In this document: one piece after another, positions 21,960 to 34,172 of the stretch
How positions within the stretch are numbered: the stretch's first letter is position 1
Layout of the letters: each line of letters begins with the position of its first letter
NCBI RefSeq assembly: GCF_002776525.5
Contig: NC_045436.1
Coordinates: forward strand, 158,597,141-158,661,140
Direction of reading: 5' to 3'
Source of the DNA: Piliocolobus tephrosceles
Taxonomy: Eukaryota > Chordata > Mammalia > Primates > Cercopithecidae
DNA length: 64,000 bases
Translations under genes and position numbers: made by a program
The notes under the pieces: model-generated
Databases searched by the model: none
What the model was told of the DNA's origin: nothing
Seen by the model: only the letters and a program-made list of their open reading frames with translations

Positions 21960-22300
21960 TTAACTAACACCCATGTAGCACTTTTGGTGTCCCAGGACCT
22001 GCTGTAAGCATGTAAACACACGTGTTACTCCTCAAACCAAAACGTTATCATTGCTATTAGAAGAGGGTATTTGGGCAAACTGTTTAAATAGAAGAAGTCT
22101 GTTTATTCAACATATACTATACCCTCAACTGTTTCACATTGTCTTTCAGATGCTGACCACAATTCTGAAAGTAAATATGGTGATTTCCAGGTTCACAAAA
22201 GAGAAAGATGAAGGATTAAAAAGTTAGCAGACTCACGGAGGTGGCTCGGTCGGTATCTTAGCCTGTATCTGTCTGATTCCAAATATTCTACTTCTCAATG
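21960..22300 (-). mobile_element. Probable MIR SINE(s), antisense
   Basis: Reversed MIR traces: 'ACACACGTGTTACTCCTCAA' at 22017-22036 and 'TGTCTGATTCCAAATATTCT' at 22269-22288. Divergent, and perhaps two pieces. Confidence 0.45.
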
Positions 22301-23369
22301 TCCCACCATGCCAATCTCTATCTTTGCCTTTGGAAAGGGATCTGATATGCCAGGTTATTGTAAAAGCTTCTTTCTTAAAGTTTTGGCTCAACCTTTGTCC
22401 TGGTGTAACGTCTTGTCAGTCGAAGCTCAGCCATCTTTTTTGTATCCGCCTCAGTGCCAATTCGCTTTGTCCAGATTTATCACGAAGCAGGCGATGAGGT
22501 GGAAAGTGTACTTGCCTTTTCCCTAGATTAGACTAGAGTGACACAAAATTCTGGAGCTGTCATTGGGCCTGCACTGGTGCCAGGTCACGTGAGCTGACTC
22601 CCCTTACGAAAATAAAAGCATCCTCCCCCTGGTACATCCAGGCTCACTGAAGCTCTATACTTGAGTGTGGGGCCCAAGGTCCAGTAGTGAAAACATTCAT
22701 TTAACTTGCTTTGTTCAGTGAACTATTTCCCTAAAGGGTTCTACATGGAGCAGTGACTGGACAATGGGAAATAAGTATTTCTTTGTTCCCTGGCCAGTCT
22801 GGCATATCACAGACAACTTGGAGGAAGCTCACTTGGACCAGAAGAACCAGAAATCGGGAGCATGCAATGGCAGATCATGAGGGCAAGGCCACTCACCAGC
22901 AGGGAGACTCAGTGAATGGGGAGCAGGTTGCAACAGGAAAGATGGGAGGCCAGTCTGATAGGAAGGCAAACACCAACAAGAGGCAATTGCAGGATCGTTT
23001 ATGGGAAACCGAGGCATGGTCTGCAGAAGCAACTCCCCACACTTCCAGATGACCCCAGGGAGATGAAAAGAGGCCTGATCTCTGAGAACCCAATCTTCTG
23101 AACAAGTTGCCAACATGCTAATAAGTATAGTGTCTCACTCTGTAGCAGGTAACTTTTGGTCTACGTGTTATTAACTCTCCATCTTCTCAACAATCATATC
23201 AAGCAAGTGCTACTTCTATCCCTGATGTATGTATAAATTTGTCCAACCATGTTGCTCATAAGCGAATTAACTATAAATTCCAAACATAGATACACCAACC
23301 CTAGAAACTACACTCTGACCACTTTCCTACCCACCACCACCTCTTAAAGTTGAGGTGAGAACTAAGTAA
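22301..23369. other. Unassigned sequence
   Basis: No recognised repeat. The 99-codon frame at 22753-23052 overlaps long frames on the other strand and shows no family signature, so it is not called a gene. Confidence 0.4.
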
Positions 23370-23475
23370 CAAGCACTTATGAGCTGCAAATTCAAGTGGA
23401 AAGCACTAGTCCAAGCATTTGTTTGAAACCCCCCACAAAATTTGTACAACAACCCTATGAGACAGTATGTCCGTC
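23370..23475 (-). mobile_element. MIR fragment, antisense
   Basis: 'CAACAACCCTATGAGACAGT' is a hallmark of reversed MIR; the preceding text loosely follows MIR. Confidence 0.6.
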
Positions 23476-23989
23476 AGCATTTGGTCAGAAAAACAAAGAT
23501 ATTTTGCGTGTTCTAAGTATCAATAGGTCTAACGCAGGAAATTAGAGGTTTGCAGTCTTTTGGAAAGGCTTAGCAATGGAGTTCGGAGAAGCCACCAGGA
23601 CCTTTCTGCCTGCTGCTGTATCTATGCAAGTGGGAGTCGACACTCACCCAGAGGCCACTGAACACCTTAAGGGCCTCTGGGAGCGTCTCTCTGGCTTCTC
23701 AGCCAGAAGCCCTGAGATAGGTGATTCTTAGGCTTACCTGAAAGCCATTATAAATCTTTCATCTACCTGCTCACACATTTGCCTGCAACCACCTCCCTTA
23801 AAACATAACGGCTTCTGCTTCTCTTCTTTTAGGAAAATCTCACACAAGTGCCTCTCCTTGGCAGACGCTACACAAAGCCATATACAAAAAGATGTTCTAA
23901 GAACAGTAGTTATTAGCTTCTCCACAGTACACAGGAGACTTAGAGGGCAGTACAAATGCATTAAGTTGAGAACAGATGATCTGGTAGAA
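23476..23989. other. Unassigned sequence
   Basis: No recognised element. Confidence 0.4.
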
Positions 23990-24155
23990 TTGGGTGTAAT
24001 TAGTATACCCATTTTACGGTTGATGAAACTGAGGCAGAGGCACAAAGTGGTTAATCAATTTACCCCTAATCACATAACTTTAGTAAGTGATAAAGCCGTG
24101 ATTCAAATGTAGAGAGTCTGGCTCCATAATCCACGCTCTTGCCATTGCATGAGAT
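23990..24155 (-). mobile_element. MIR SINE, antisense, well preserved
   Basis: Continuous reversed MIR: 'CCCATTTTACGGTTGATGAA', 'AGGCACAAAGTGGTTAATCA', 'GTGATTCAAATGTAGAGAGT', 'CCACGCTCTTGCC'. Confidence 0.88.
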
Positions 24156-26642
24156 TGTTTTCATGGAAGACTTAGCTCAGCACAGCTTGGCACACCCGTT
24201 AGTGCTACACTCATTGTGGTGGCTGGGTTTTTATTGTTACACTTCTTGGGTTACTATATTTGTTTTTCTCATAATTAGCACAACTGGGATTGCTCAGCAA
24301 TTACCCATAGAATGTTGGATACCTCCACCCACCGTCTGCCCCACATCTCAAGGCAACCTAGAAGGGTTTTCTTCTTCTAATGAATGTATCATTATGACTC
24401 AGTCCAAGATCTCTAAATAATTACCAGTTCCAAAAAATCAGCATCCTGAGTATCCACAGATGTGTGCATGAATGCATGCATACATGCACACACACACACA
24501 TATACACACACATACACACTCAGTCTTTGTGAGCAGCAGTGTAACTGTATTTCAATGGATGCTATTGATGAGGGCGAGTTCCAGGAACTTCACCCAGGCA
24601 ATCCCGGCTGGCCAATTATTGCAGGCAGCCTGCTCCCACCTATTCACCACACAGAACACATGTCAAAATGCACTTGGAAACAACCCTAGGCTGCACCACA
24701 CTGAGAAAGTGAGGCTGAGCGTCGGACTTGCTGACTTTGGGCCGCCCGGCATTGCCCGGAACGCGTGTGTGGTCTCTGATTCCATCTCTAGATACTGCAG
24801 GGAAGGCTCTGTAATTGGAAAATGCTGCCCAAGCAGAAAGTCAGCCTTGCTTAATAAACAGGGCTCTCTGAAGAAGTTCAAAATTACCAGAGGAGAAACA
24901 TAGCCTAGTGTTACCATCAGTGTTCTAGAACTTGCTGAAATTGATCCAAGGTTTTAGCTGCGATCTTTCTCCTACAGCTCATTTAACCATGCAATTAGGC
25001 AGTTAAGTAGATGCAAAATATTTAAAATTAAAGATGCTTCTCATCAAGCCAGTGGTCAGAACTTTTTAAAGTAAATGATCAATTTGCTCTTTCTTCATTG
25101 CTTTCTTCATCTCTCATTCCTATCTATCCCCAATCATGCTTAGCAAAAAAAAAAAAAAAAGAAAGAGAGCGTGCTTATCTTAACTCAGCAATTTCATGAT
25201 TTCTATCAAATGGTAGGAGCAAAAATAAGAATTTGGAAGATTTTAAATGAAAACGCTACAGAGCAGAGCAAGGGCACAAACATGTGGCTAATAATGTATT
25301 TTGTAAGTGTAAGGGAGAAAATTATGCATGAATACCCAATTTCCATGATAGGAAGGTGAACAGCCTGTTTCACGACTGCAAATTCAATGCTGGAAATCAC
25401 ATCACTCTGAACAGGTATATAGTATTATATTCCAATTGAGAAAGGAATGCCATGCAAATGCACTCGGCGAAAAGGTAGCAGAGGAATATTGCATCTTTAA
25501 TAGGATTTTTTATTCAAATGTGCTGAGCCAAACCATTTAAAATTGTATTTGAATAGTAAACAGATAACATCATCGTTTTAAAAAACCTGCACACTTGTGC
25601 CAGATCAACAGAGAGCCTGCAAAATAAAGACAGAGAGAAGGAGGTATCAGCTCTGAATAGAAAATAAAATTAAATATGACTTCTCAGTCATGAGGCTTTC
25701 TTCAGGCCTCAAAAAGGTAAAGCAAGTTGTCCTTCATCAGCACAACTCCAGGAAGGTTTCTGAGCCAGCAGGTTCTTCCTCATCAATGTACGTTTTACAA
25801 ACACAAATTTAATTTCAATAGAGGTTTTTCTTGCCTCTTCCACCAAATTGCTTTAGTTTCATTCATCAATTTGCATTATTGGTGTTTAGTACGAGATATC
25901 AGGGAAAGGGGAAGGAGAAATGCAATCAGACTATGGTCCCCACAGAATTAAAATGCCAGTGATTCAAATGCAAAGGACATCTAAGGATGCCCAAGAAACC
26001 ATAGTAACCATCATCCCTTCCAGGAAAGCCTCAGTTTCCCGGAATCCTCCCAAATGAATTCTTATGTTAGACAGTTTCTGCATAACTAAAAGCTAGACCT
26101 TTATGTGAGCAGACATTTCTATCAGCCTCAGTTTTCCAAAAATATTTTAAATACAGTTTCCTAAATAAAATACACAGATCAGTGCTCTGTGGGGGAAGGG
26201 GGTCTTTTGTCTACTTTAATTAGCATTATTCAGGAGAAACTCATATGGGAGAGGAAGAATTTCATGAGTCAGGGAAAGCATAGATGGCTGTAAGCTGAAG
26301 AATTCCTCGAATTTTGGAGAACTTCTGAGGCCAGGGTTTTGTGATCTGCCCATGAGGCAATGTCATTTTTCTCTTTTCTGTGTAGTTTATCTCACCAAGT
26401 TGCCATCCAGCCTTCTGTACATTCTGTTCTCCTTGAAGAAAGCATCTTGGTGAAGGAGTTGGAGATTTACACCCAGAAAGGCTGAACTGGAAGTTTCTGG
26501 TGTGTCCCACCCAGAGGAACCCTGTAATGGATCAGAGGCCAGTCTGAGGCTTGCCTATAAAGCAGGGAGAGGCACAGTTGGAATCACAGAACCAGCACAG
26601 CAGAGATGCTAGATTGTATTGTGCTAACATGATGACTTTAGG
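24156..26642. other. Long repeat-poor stretch
   Basis: Apart from a CA tract (24487-24519) and an A16 run (25145-25160) I recognise no transposon over ~2.5 kb. 24700-24770 is GC-richer with several CpGs. 25470-25600 has clustered AT-rich motifs, including ATTTGAATAG and ATTCAAATG. Conserved noncoding DNA is possible, but nothing here shows an exon. Confidence 0.4.
24487..24519. repeat. (CA)n-rich microsatellite, interrupted
   Basis: CA units interrupted by TATA and CATA. Confidence 0.9.
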
Positions 26643-26780
26643 ATTTTTTTTTTTTTTTTTTTTTGAGATAAAATCTTGCTATGTTGCCCAGGCTGGCCTA
26701 GAACCCTGGGCTCAAGTGATCCTCCTTCCTTTTAGCCTCACTGAAGCTGGGATTACAGGCATGTGCCATCATGCCCAACT
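26643..26780 (-). mobile_element. Alu left monomer (FLAM-like), antisense
   Basis: A T18 tail is followed by one Alu arm only ('TTGCTATGTTGCCCAGGCTG', 'GGCTCAAGTGATCCTCCTTC', 'GGCATGTGCCATCATGCCCA'). Length ~138 bases fits a free left monomer or a truncated AluJ. Confidence 0.8.
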
Positions 26781-26960
26781 TTTGGAGAATTTTTTTTTTG
26801 TCATGGCCCAATAACTTTTTAAATTGTATTGACAAATTTCTAAATACATAATAGTGAAAACATCAAAAATATAAAAAGTATTCAGACAAGCTGTCTCCCA
26901 CTATTGCCCTCTAACTGCCCTGCTGCCATCTCTTTGAATAAGTGACCATCTGCTTTTTCA
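26781..26960. other. Unassigned spacer
   Basis: T-rich sequence between two Alus; no recognised element. Confidence 0.35.
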
Positions 26961-26975
26961 TTATTATTCATCTTT

Positions 26976-26982
26976 TATTTAT

Positions 26983-27041
<59 letters not shown>

Positions 27042-27326
27042 GAGACAGAGTCTTGCTCTTGTTGCCCAGACAGGAGCATAATCTCCACTCACTGCAACCT
27101 CCATCACTTGAACCAGGTGGGTTCAAGTGATTCTCCTGCCTCAGCCTCCCAAGTAGCTGGGATTACAGGCATGGGCCACCATACCTGGCTAATTTTTGTA
27201 TTTTTAGTAGAGGCAAGGTTTCACCATGTTGGCCAGGCTGGTCTCGAACTCTTGACCTCAAGCGATCCACCCGTCTCAGCCTCCCAAAGTGCTGGGATTA
27301 CAGGCGTGAGCCATTGCACCCAGCTG
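26976..27326 (-). mobile_element. AluS, antisense, with tail microsatellite
   Basis: A 15-base TSD (one mismatch), TTATTATTCATCTTT at 26961-26975 and TTATTTTTCATCTTT at 27327-27341, brackets both the (ATCT)n tract and the Alu body. This shows that the microsatellite grew from the Alu A-tail. Confidence 0.95.
26985..27040. repeat. (ATCT)14 tetranucleotide microsatellite
   Basis: Fourteen pure ATCT units. This is the size and purity range of highly polymorphic tetranucleotide markers. Confidence 0.98.
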
Positions 27327-27341
27327 TTATTTTTCATCTTT

Positions 27342-28619
27342 CCAGAAAGTTTTGATGTGTTTGAGTCATGGCTTCTTGGTTTCTTCAAGTATCTTCTAGA
27401 CCTTGACATGCTTGACATCTCAGGTCTGATTCTTCTCTAAGGATCAGACTTCTCAGTTTTTATACTGATCATCTTTCAAGAAATGAAAGCTTGTCTTTTC
27501 ATTCCAATTCAGAACCACCAACAAGATGTTAATAATATTTTCAGACACAAATACAGTTTCTTAGTATGTTTGATTATTGTTTTGGAATATGGAAACTTTG
27601 TTTTTTCTCAGGTAAATCCATCATTCTGAAATGATCTCTCACTAATGACAATTTAAAAGGATTAAAACCAGTCTTACTCACCCGTACATTAATTTGTTCT
27701 CTCTGAGTTTAAAGGTAGATTTTATGATCTCAGAAAATGCTGTTGATGGTATCTGCTATTATTTTATGGTATCTGTAGGTTTTGTTTGTCCAACAATCAT
27801 TCCCCCTACTTTTGGTGACTGTACCCCATTTTTAGTTGGAGAACAATCCCTATTCTCAGCCCTTGTGTTTCAGATTGAGTTGATACAATCCTTTAACAAC
27901 AAGAATAGACATGTGACCCTTTCCAGGCCAATCACAGTCAGATATCCCACGGATATTGTGATTAGTTTTGGGATCATCACATGACACAAGCAGACCAATG
28001 AAAACTTGCCCTGGCCCTTTTATTTTCTGTCTTGGGAAAGAGAAATTCTCTGTACTCTGGCGTTGCTAACCCAGGAGGTTTGTCAACCCACAGCTACTGG
28101 AGGCCATCTTGCCACCCGTTGATGGACCCTAACCAAAAGTGAAGCTACTTCATAGTATCTGTGGTGGGAAATTACAAAGAAAAGCAGAACTGAAAAATAG
28201 AGAAAGACAGATCCTAATTGTTTAATATCTGAATCCAAAGTCTCCCTTTTCAAAAATGTGAACTAACTAATCCCCTTTTGTTCAAACTATTTGAATTGAT
28301 TTTCTGCCACTAGCAACTAAATGAGTCCTTTTGCAGTATTTAATTGCAATAGCAGTCGACCTACATTTATTCTATTTAAAACTGATCATTGGTTCACTCA
28401 TACCGCCACCAACACTTCTGTAAGATATAGTACTGTACACAGACCAAAAAGCTCTCCAAATATGATTGCTTACCTCTTTATAGACAGTAAGCATTAAAAT
28501 ATGCTGGTACCATGTATCGACTGGTTTGAGATGTTCCAAAGCCTGATGAATTTCCACCCGGATTGATACCTAAGGTCCTAAAAAGTATTTTTTGGAGGCT
28601 GACACTTGTAATCTCAAGA
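27342..28619. other. Unassigned; possibly an old repeat at 27780-28140
   Basis: 27890-28010 has text reminiscent of old interspersed repeats ('CAGGCCAATCACAGTCAG', 'CAGACCAATGAAAACTTGCC'), but I cannot name a family. No exon is seen. Confidence 0.35.
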
Positions 28620-28735
28620 ATTCATCTAGTCCAGTAATTTCCACATCAGTAGTTCTGGCCCCACCTGACCTCAGAATCAGAACCTACAAGAGCAGGACCC
28701 AAGAACTGATATTGCTAATGTCTTAGCACCAATAT
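28620..28735. mobile_element. Possible hAT-Charlie (MER-type) fragment
   Basis: 'TGGCCCCACCTGACCTCAGA' and 'ATCAGAACCTACAAGAGCAG' resemble the conserved interior of small Charlie-type elements. No termini are visible. Confidence 0.4.
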
Positions 28736-28736
28736 G

Positions 28737-29442
28737 TGTCTTAGTCAATTCAGGCTGCTATAACAAAATGCCATAGACTGGATGGCTTATAAACAACAAT
28801 AATTTATTTCTCACAGCTCTGAAGCCTAGGAATCCAAGATCAAGGTGTTGACAGATTTGATATCTGACTTCCTGGTTCATAGATGGTGATATGGTTTGGC
28901 TGTGTCCCTACCCAAATCTCACCTTGAATTGTACTAGTCCGCACATGTCAAGGGCAGGGCCAGGTGGAGATAATTGAATCATGCGGGTGGTTTCCCCCAT
29001 ACTGTTCTCGTGCTAGTGAATAAATCTCACAAGTTCTGATGGTTCTGTAAGTGCGAGTTCCCCTGCACAAGCTCTCTTGCCTGCCACCACGTAAATAGTC
29101 CCATTGCTCTTCCTTCATCTTCCACCATGATTGTGAGACCTCTACAGTCATGTGGAACTGTGAGTCCCTAAGCCTCTTTCCTTTATAAATTACCCAGTCT
29201 CAGGTATTTCTTTATTAGCAGCATAAGAACAGACTAATACAGATGGCTGTCTTCTCAATGTGTCCTCCCATGGCAGAAGGGATGAGGGTGCTCTCCAGGG
29301 TCTCTTCTGTAAGGGAACTAATCCACCTCCACTTCACTATCTAATTACCCTCCCAAAGGCCCCACCTCCTAATGCCATCACATTGGAAGTAAGAATTTCA
29401 ATGTATAAATTTTGGGGAGATGCAAACATTCGGTCTCCAGCA
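28737..29442 (-). mobile_element. MLT1-type LTR, antisense, split by a THE1 LTR
   Basis: The two halves, 28737-28886 and 29242-29442, join into a reversed MLT1-like LTR: 'CAGGCTGCTATAACAAAATG', 'TTTCTCACAGCTCTGAAGCC' | 'CCAAAGGCCCCACCTCCTAA'. The reversed ends are TG and CA. ERVL-MaLR family. Confidence 0.85.
28887..29241 (+). mobile_element. THE1B-like solo LTR
   Basis: 355 bases from TGATATGGTTTGGCTGTG to AGACTAATACA, with a perfect 5-base TSD, GATGG, at 28882-28886 and 29242-29246. No internal retroviral sequence remains, so it is a recombined solo LTR. THE1 LTRs can act as promoters or enhancers; no transcription evidence is available here. Confidence 0.95.
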
Positions 29443-30240
29443 ATTAATAAAAGCCTCTTGGTGGGCATTATGTATTCAGTCCAGAACTAATCTTCAATCC
29501 AGCCTATCTCCTAATTATCAAATGAAACCCAACAGTTGAACCCTACCTTTGTCTTCATGAGATCAAAAGATACATCTTCCTAAAATCAGAATTCCTACTG
29601 TTAGCCTCTTACGGCTTTGTATTTTCTTATTCTGTCTTAATACACATACAAGCTTCATTCATAAGGAAAAATATGTCACAGGCAAATTGCACTGACATAC
29701 CAACCTGCATCAATGGTCAGGAAATTCGTAGATTCCTCCTACTTTTGCTCACACTTCCATTTTCAGTATTTAAAGATTGATTATTTAAAATCTCTCATTA
29801 GTAACTTTTACCAGATACCCCAACCATGAGACTGGGAAATCAAAAGAATCTCATGATCAGAATCATCACTGTGTTCAGTTCATGATGCATATAGAGTTCT
29901 ACTGGTGTCAGTGACCTAGCACGGTGCTAGACATAAGAGTAAGTTTCAGTAAATATTTCTTGAGCACAAACCATGATTGGATGAATGAAGAATCCGCTCT
30001 ATCAAGACCAGAGCACATTCTCAATCATCTCCTTTCTGAATTAAAAATCACTCGTCTTGCATTCACCTGAGGAAATCATTGAAGAAATGACCATTCTATA
30101 GCTCAGCATAGAAGGCTGTGGCCATCCAGGACAGAGGAAAGAGGCTCAACTTAGAATCCCTTAGAGATCGTAAAGATGATTTCTCTCTATCCCATATGGA
30201 TCAGACACTGCAAACTTAAATGCCTCCAGGGGGCAGGCAT
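29443..30240. other. Mostly unassigned; small L2 tail
   Basis: 29895-29990 resembles the sense L2 end ('TCAGTAAATATTTCTTGAGC', 'GGATGAATGAAGAA'). The rest is unassigned. Confidence 0.4.
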
Positions 30241-30337
30241 TTAAGGACTAAAATAAGGGAAGTATAAGATTTATAGTCCTCCAATTGGCACTTAAGGACT
30301 AAAATAAGTGAGGTATAAGATTTAGAGTCCTCCAATT
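30241..30337. repeat. Imperfect 51-base tandem duplication
   Basis: The text starting TTAAGGACTAAAATAAG at 30241 recurs at 30292 with a few substitutions, through CCTCCAATT. Confidence 0.95.
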
Positions 30338-32839
30338 TTTTCATATTTTATTTTTAGTTCCACAAAACACACTCAGTCTCAGTGTTGCAGAACCACAAGG
30401 TTTAGAGCAGCATGCATTCTCCATAGGGGTGATATCATTCACAAGGGGGCAAAAATTTGTTCCGGAGAAGTGCAAAATTCTTAGGTAGTACAACGGCTTG
30501 TGATCTTCCAAATGGCCACCATAGACAAACCGATACACAGTGTATTTATGTTACTAAAATCTTTTGGGGATCGATAGGCAATTAGGAGGGGAAAAATATC
30601 CTCAAAGGAGACTTTCTTAGGACAATGATAAAAATGTTAAGAAATATCAAGAAACTGGAAAATTTGGAATCTAAAGGGGCAGATGTTTCTCAGCTGCAAC
30701 TGATTTGTGGCTATGTGAAAATATGGCAGAGCCAAATTTTTTAAAATAAACCATAAATGTAGATACTTGGATAAAATGTCTCAGTTTTTAACTGTTTATT
30801 TTAAAAGAAAATCAACAATAATTTTTTATGGACCAAACAAATTATATCTCCAGGGCCATGTGGCCAGCCAGTGGCCAATGTATAGTCAACCTCCTCACTG
30901 GAAATGTAAAGGAATTGTTATGTCCTTAGAGAATTTGGTGATTGCTCGTCAGTTAGACAAAGAGCAAAGACATTATTTATGCTGTACCTTTTTAGGAAAA
31001 GCTTTCATCATTTAATCTGAAAGTGAGTCATTTGCCCATTGGCAAATTTGAGAAACATTTTTTTTTTTTTTTGGTTTGCCAATATCAGCTAAGGTGTCAA
31101 TAATCTTTGAAAAGGGGCCTTAGTCATTCCAAAGCTGTTTTTAGATGAACAGAACAATTATTCCATGGAAAGCATTCTTGTGATACATTCAGGCTTTAAA
31201 GTTCTGCTTTTCAAACTAGGAAGCCCAGTTGCTGCATAAGTAGAGATTTGTTTATTCTGCTTATCTCAAGCCATAGTGAATATTGTCCCTGTCTCTAAAT
31301 GGTCAGATTTCTGCCTACCGTATCTTAATTCTGCCTTAAAGCGATAACTCCAAAAAGTTAGAGACTGTGTTTACTGAACTTGTTATACTCACACAAAAGG
31401 ATGCTAAATATTTGATGATAATCTTCCCGTTCTTTGAATTAATAGGAGTGCCAATCTAAACAGCACATGTTGAACAAAAATTTTATTTTAATTGCATTTC
31501 CCACATTCCCTTCCCTTCACATAAATTCTAAGAATAAAATTAAAGTCAGCTCTAAAATGTGTGTCTTTCCTCCTCTAAATGACATGCAGACATTAGTTTT
31601 GCCTTAATCACTTTTCATTTGAGCAGCTTAGGAAGGCTCAGCATGAATTTTTTATGTGTCAGATATACTCCTCCACCTGCTCAATCTCTTCCTGCTGTTT
31701 CCTGCATTTTTCCCCCATCATGCTTTTACTTTGGAAAATCTATCTCCTCCAAGATACTCAGTGTTTTTTTAAAGTACTTTTACCCCCGGTTTGCTGGAAC
31801 AATGCTGAGTGTACAGGAATATTGGTAAACTCAGCAATTCAACAGGCAAAAATGGAAGAGAAATGTCAAAGTCATTGGGGAATGTGGGGGACACTCGTTA
31901 GGCATATCCCCCTGGGCTTGAGGAAGCCCTCAAATGCCTGGGAAGCATTTTCCTTTCCAAGATGAGTGAAGACTTTGTTATTTCCTATCTGTGTTCACCT
32001 AGAGGAGCTAAGTTCAGGAATTAAAATTTAATGAAGAATCAAGTTTGAAATTCTGCACCAGTGCACAATGCTTATAAATACACCACACTGATACTATCCG
32101 GGTATTATAAATAATACATGTAATGTTGATTAAAATTTTGATGTAAATTTCTAAAAACTTTATTAAAGTTGTAAAATAACTGACACGGGTTGTTTATAGT
32201 TAGGTGACAACTTAATTAATCAACTTCTGTCTCCACTGCAATAAAGACTAGAAGAGCATATTCCCCACTTTATTTTTGTCCCTGAAGAATGAGCCAGAAA
32301 ACACAAAATTATCTCCCTTTCAAAACACCAAATTATCTTTCTTTCAAAAAAGTCTGAGTATTAATCGTGAAGCATAACAGCACATAGTCATTGCCTAGAC
32401 TAATAATTAATCTGGAAAATACAAATCTCTGACATTCAACTGGTGAAGAACTGAAGTGATAACCAGGGAACATTTATTCACAGTCCGGAAGTGATCATTT
32501 TTTGCCTTGGTACAGAGAAAATTTTCAATTTTCAGGTCACTAAACAATTTAATTCTTTATTAGAGATAAAAAATTAAACACACAAATCATCACTACATGA
32601 GAGAAAATGCATATATACTCATATATATTGCACGCTAGTTGTCTCAGGATTCTTATTTAATGAGACTTCTCCCTTTTTAACTAAGAAATCCCAGGCTGAT
32701 ATTGAAAATGAATAAGATGATGGCTACAGTAATGTTTTAGATAGCCAGTCTTTTATGACTTTATTATTGTCCTTTGGCAAGAGTTTTATTACAAATGAAA
32801 TACTTTAGGAATTGCTGTAATTCCTGTAATTGATGCAGG
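30338..32839. other. Long repeat-poor stretch
   Basis: About 2.5 kb in which I recognise no transposon beyond a T17 run (31055-31071). Open frames are short and overlapping (30767-31015, 31619-31828, 31654-31965). Unique or very old sequence. Confidence 0.4.
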
Positions 32840-32994
32840 CTTTATTCATTCATTCATTTACTCAACAAACTTACTGCCTGCCATGCCCTATGGTGGCATC
32901 AGGAGGGTTGCCAGGGTCAACTAGATGCAACTACGTGGTCTATTGAGTTTACACTGCAGCAAGAAAGACATATTATGGACATAAATAACTCGTG
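32840..32994 (-). mobile_element. L2 3' terminus, antisense
   Basis: 'TTCATTCATTCATTTACTCA', 'TGCCTGCCATGCCCTATGG', then 'GTTTACACTGCAGCAAGAAA'. Confidence 0.65.
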
Positions 32995-33185
32995 GAACGG
33001 AGATAGAGCCAAACGCACCTGGATTCAAATCCCAGTTCCATTTGACTCTTTAAGTCTCAATTTTCTCATACACAAAGTATGTCTAGCAATATTACTTATA
33101 TCATAAATGTCATGATTCAGCGGCATAATTCATAATAAATTCTTAACACAGTGTCAAATACATAGTAAGTCTTCTTTTTAAAGAG
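32995..33185 (+). mobile_element. MIR SINE, sense
   Basis: 'CACCTGGATTCAAATCCCAG', 'GTCTCAATTTTCTCATACAC', 'CACAGTGTCAAATACATAGT' in MIR order, directly abutting the L2 piece. Confidence 0.8.
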
Positions 33186-33189
33186 TTCA

Positions 33190-34157
33190 TTTATCCTCCT
33201 TCTATAGTTGTAGTGTTGTTGTGGTGGTGGTGGTGCTGATTATCCTCCTCCAAAGGAGTGATTGTCAGGATGTGAGCTCTTAGCATACAAGAGGGGAATA
33301 TGATTTATCATTACCTAGATCTGCACTCTTTCAAATCACCCCCACACCATGATTATTCCGACTCTCCCTCTAGGCTCAACCATGTATAATAACTGTCTCC
33401 TTAAACCATGCTTCAAATCTGAATCATGTTGCTAACAGGAGCCCTGGATTAGCCATTAAGCAATTAAGTCTGTGCTTAGGACAGAAAGGGAAGGGAGGGG
33501 TCACGTGGTAGTTTTCTCCCTAGTTAGGAGAAAAACCTAGTTAGGTGCATGCTTTTAACTCTTTTACTGTCACATTCAACTTCAGTGGAATTTTTTATTA
33601 TCTTCTTGCAGTGTTTGACTTTAATCTCCATTGCTTAGGAAATATTTTCTCGGACATGATGAGTAAAGTTTAAAATTTTGGTTCGAAAGTGTCATCAGAT
33701 ACCACATTTGTTTTAATCTCATGGAGTGAGAGTGTCTGGTTCCCTTCCAGTGTCAACACAACTGACTGGATCTGGCTAGCACTTAACTCATCAGTTGATT
33801 TGTGTAACAGACCCTTAAGCTCTTGATTTTAAGCAGTGGTAGGGCCTAGGAGCAACCACTGTTGGACAGTGATTAGGGCATCAACTGGCCATACACTAAC
33901 CTTGTTAAATATCCATGGGAGTTTACAACCTCTCTGTCTCCAGTATCCTGATAACCACTTTCTCATAGATATGTGAGCCTGACGCCTCATGCCTGGAGAT
34001 AGAATTGCATTCATGATTTTCATAGGCTCAAGATTGCACGACCTCTCAACATTATCCAGCCCAACCTCCTAGTGGAGGTCTAAATCCTACTTCTTCTTTT
34101 GGTGGCCCTATAAGTCTTTCTGCTGCCCTTTCAGCTGTGTTCTGCTACTTATTGTGA
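33190..34157. other. Unassigned sequence
   Basis: A short (TGG)n patch at 33217-33234. Nothing else was recognised. Confidence 0.4.
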
Positions 34158-34172
34158 CTACAGCACTTTTTA

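Noticed and set aside
22753..23116. Overlapping 60-99 codon frames on both strands
   Set aside because: No family signature, several competing frames and no sign of exon structure.
26942..27130. Frame encoding repeated YLSI residues
   Set aside because: Direct translation of the (ATCT)n microsatellite and adjoining Alu.
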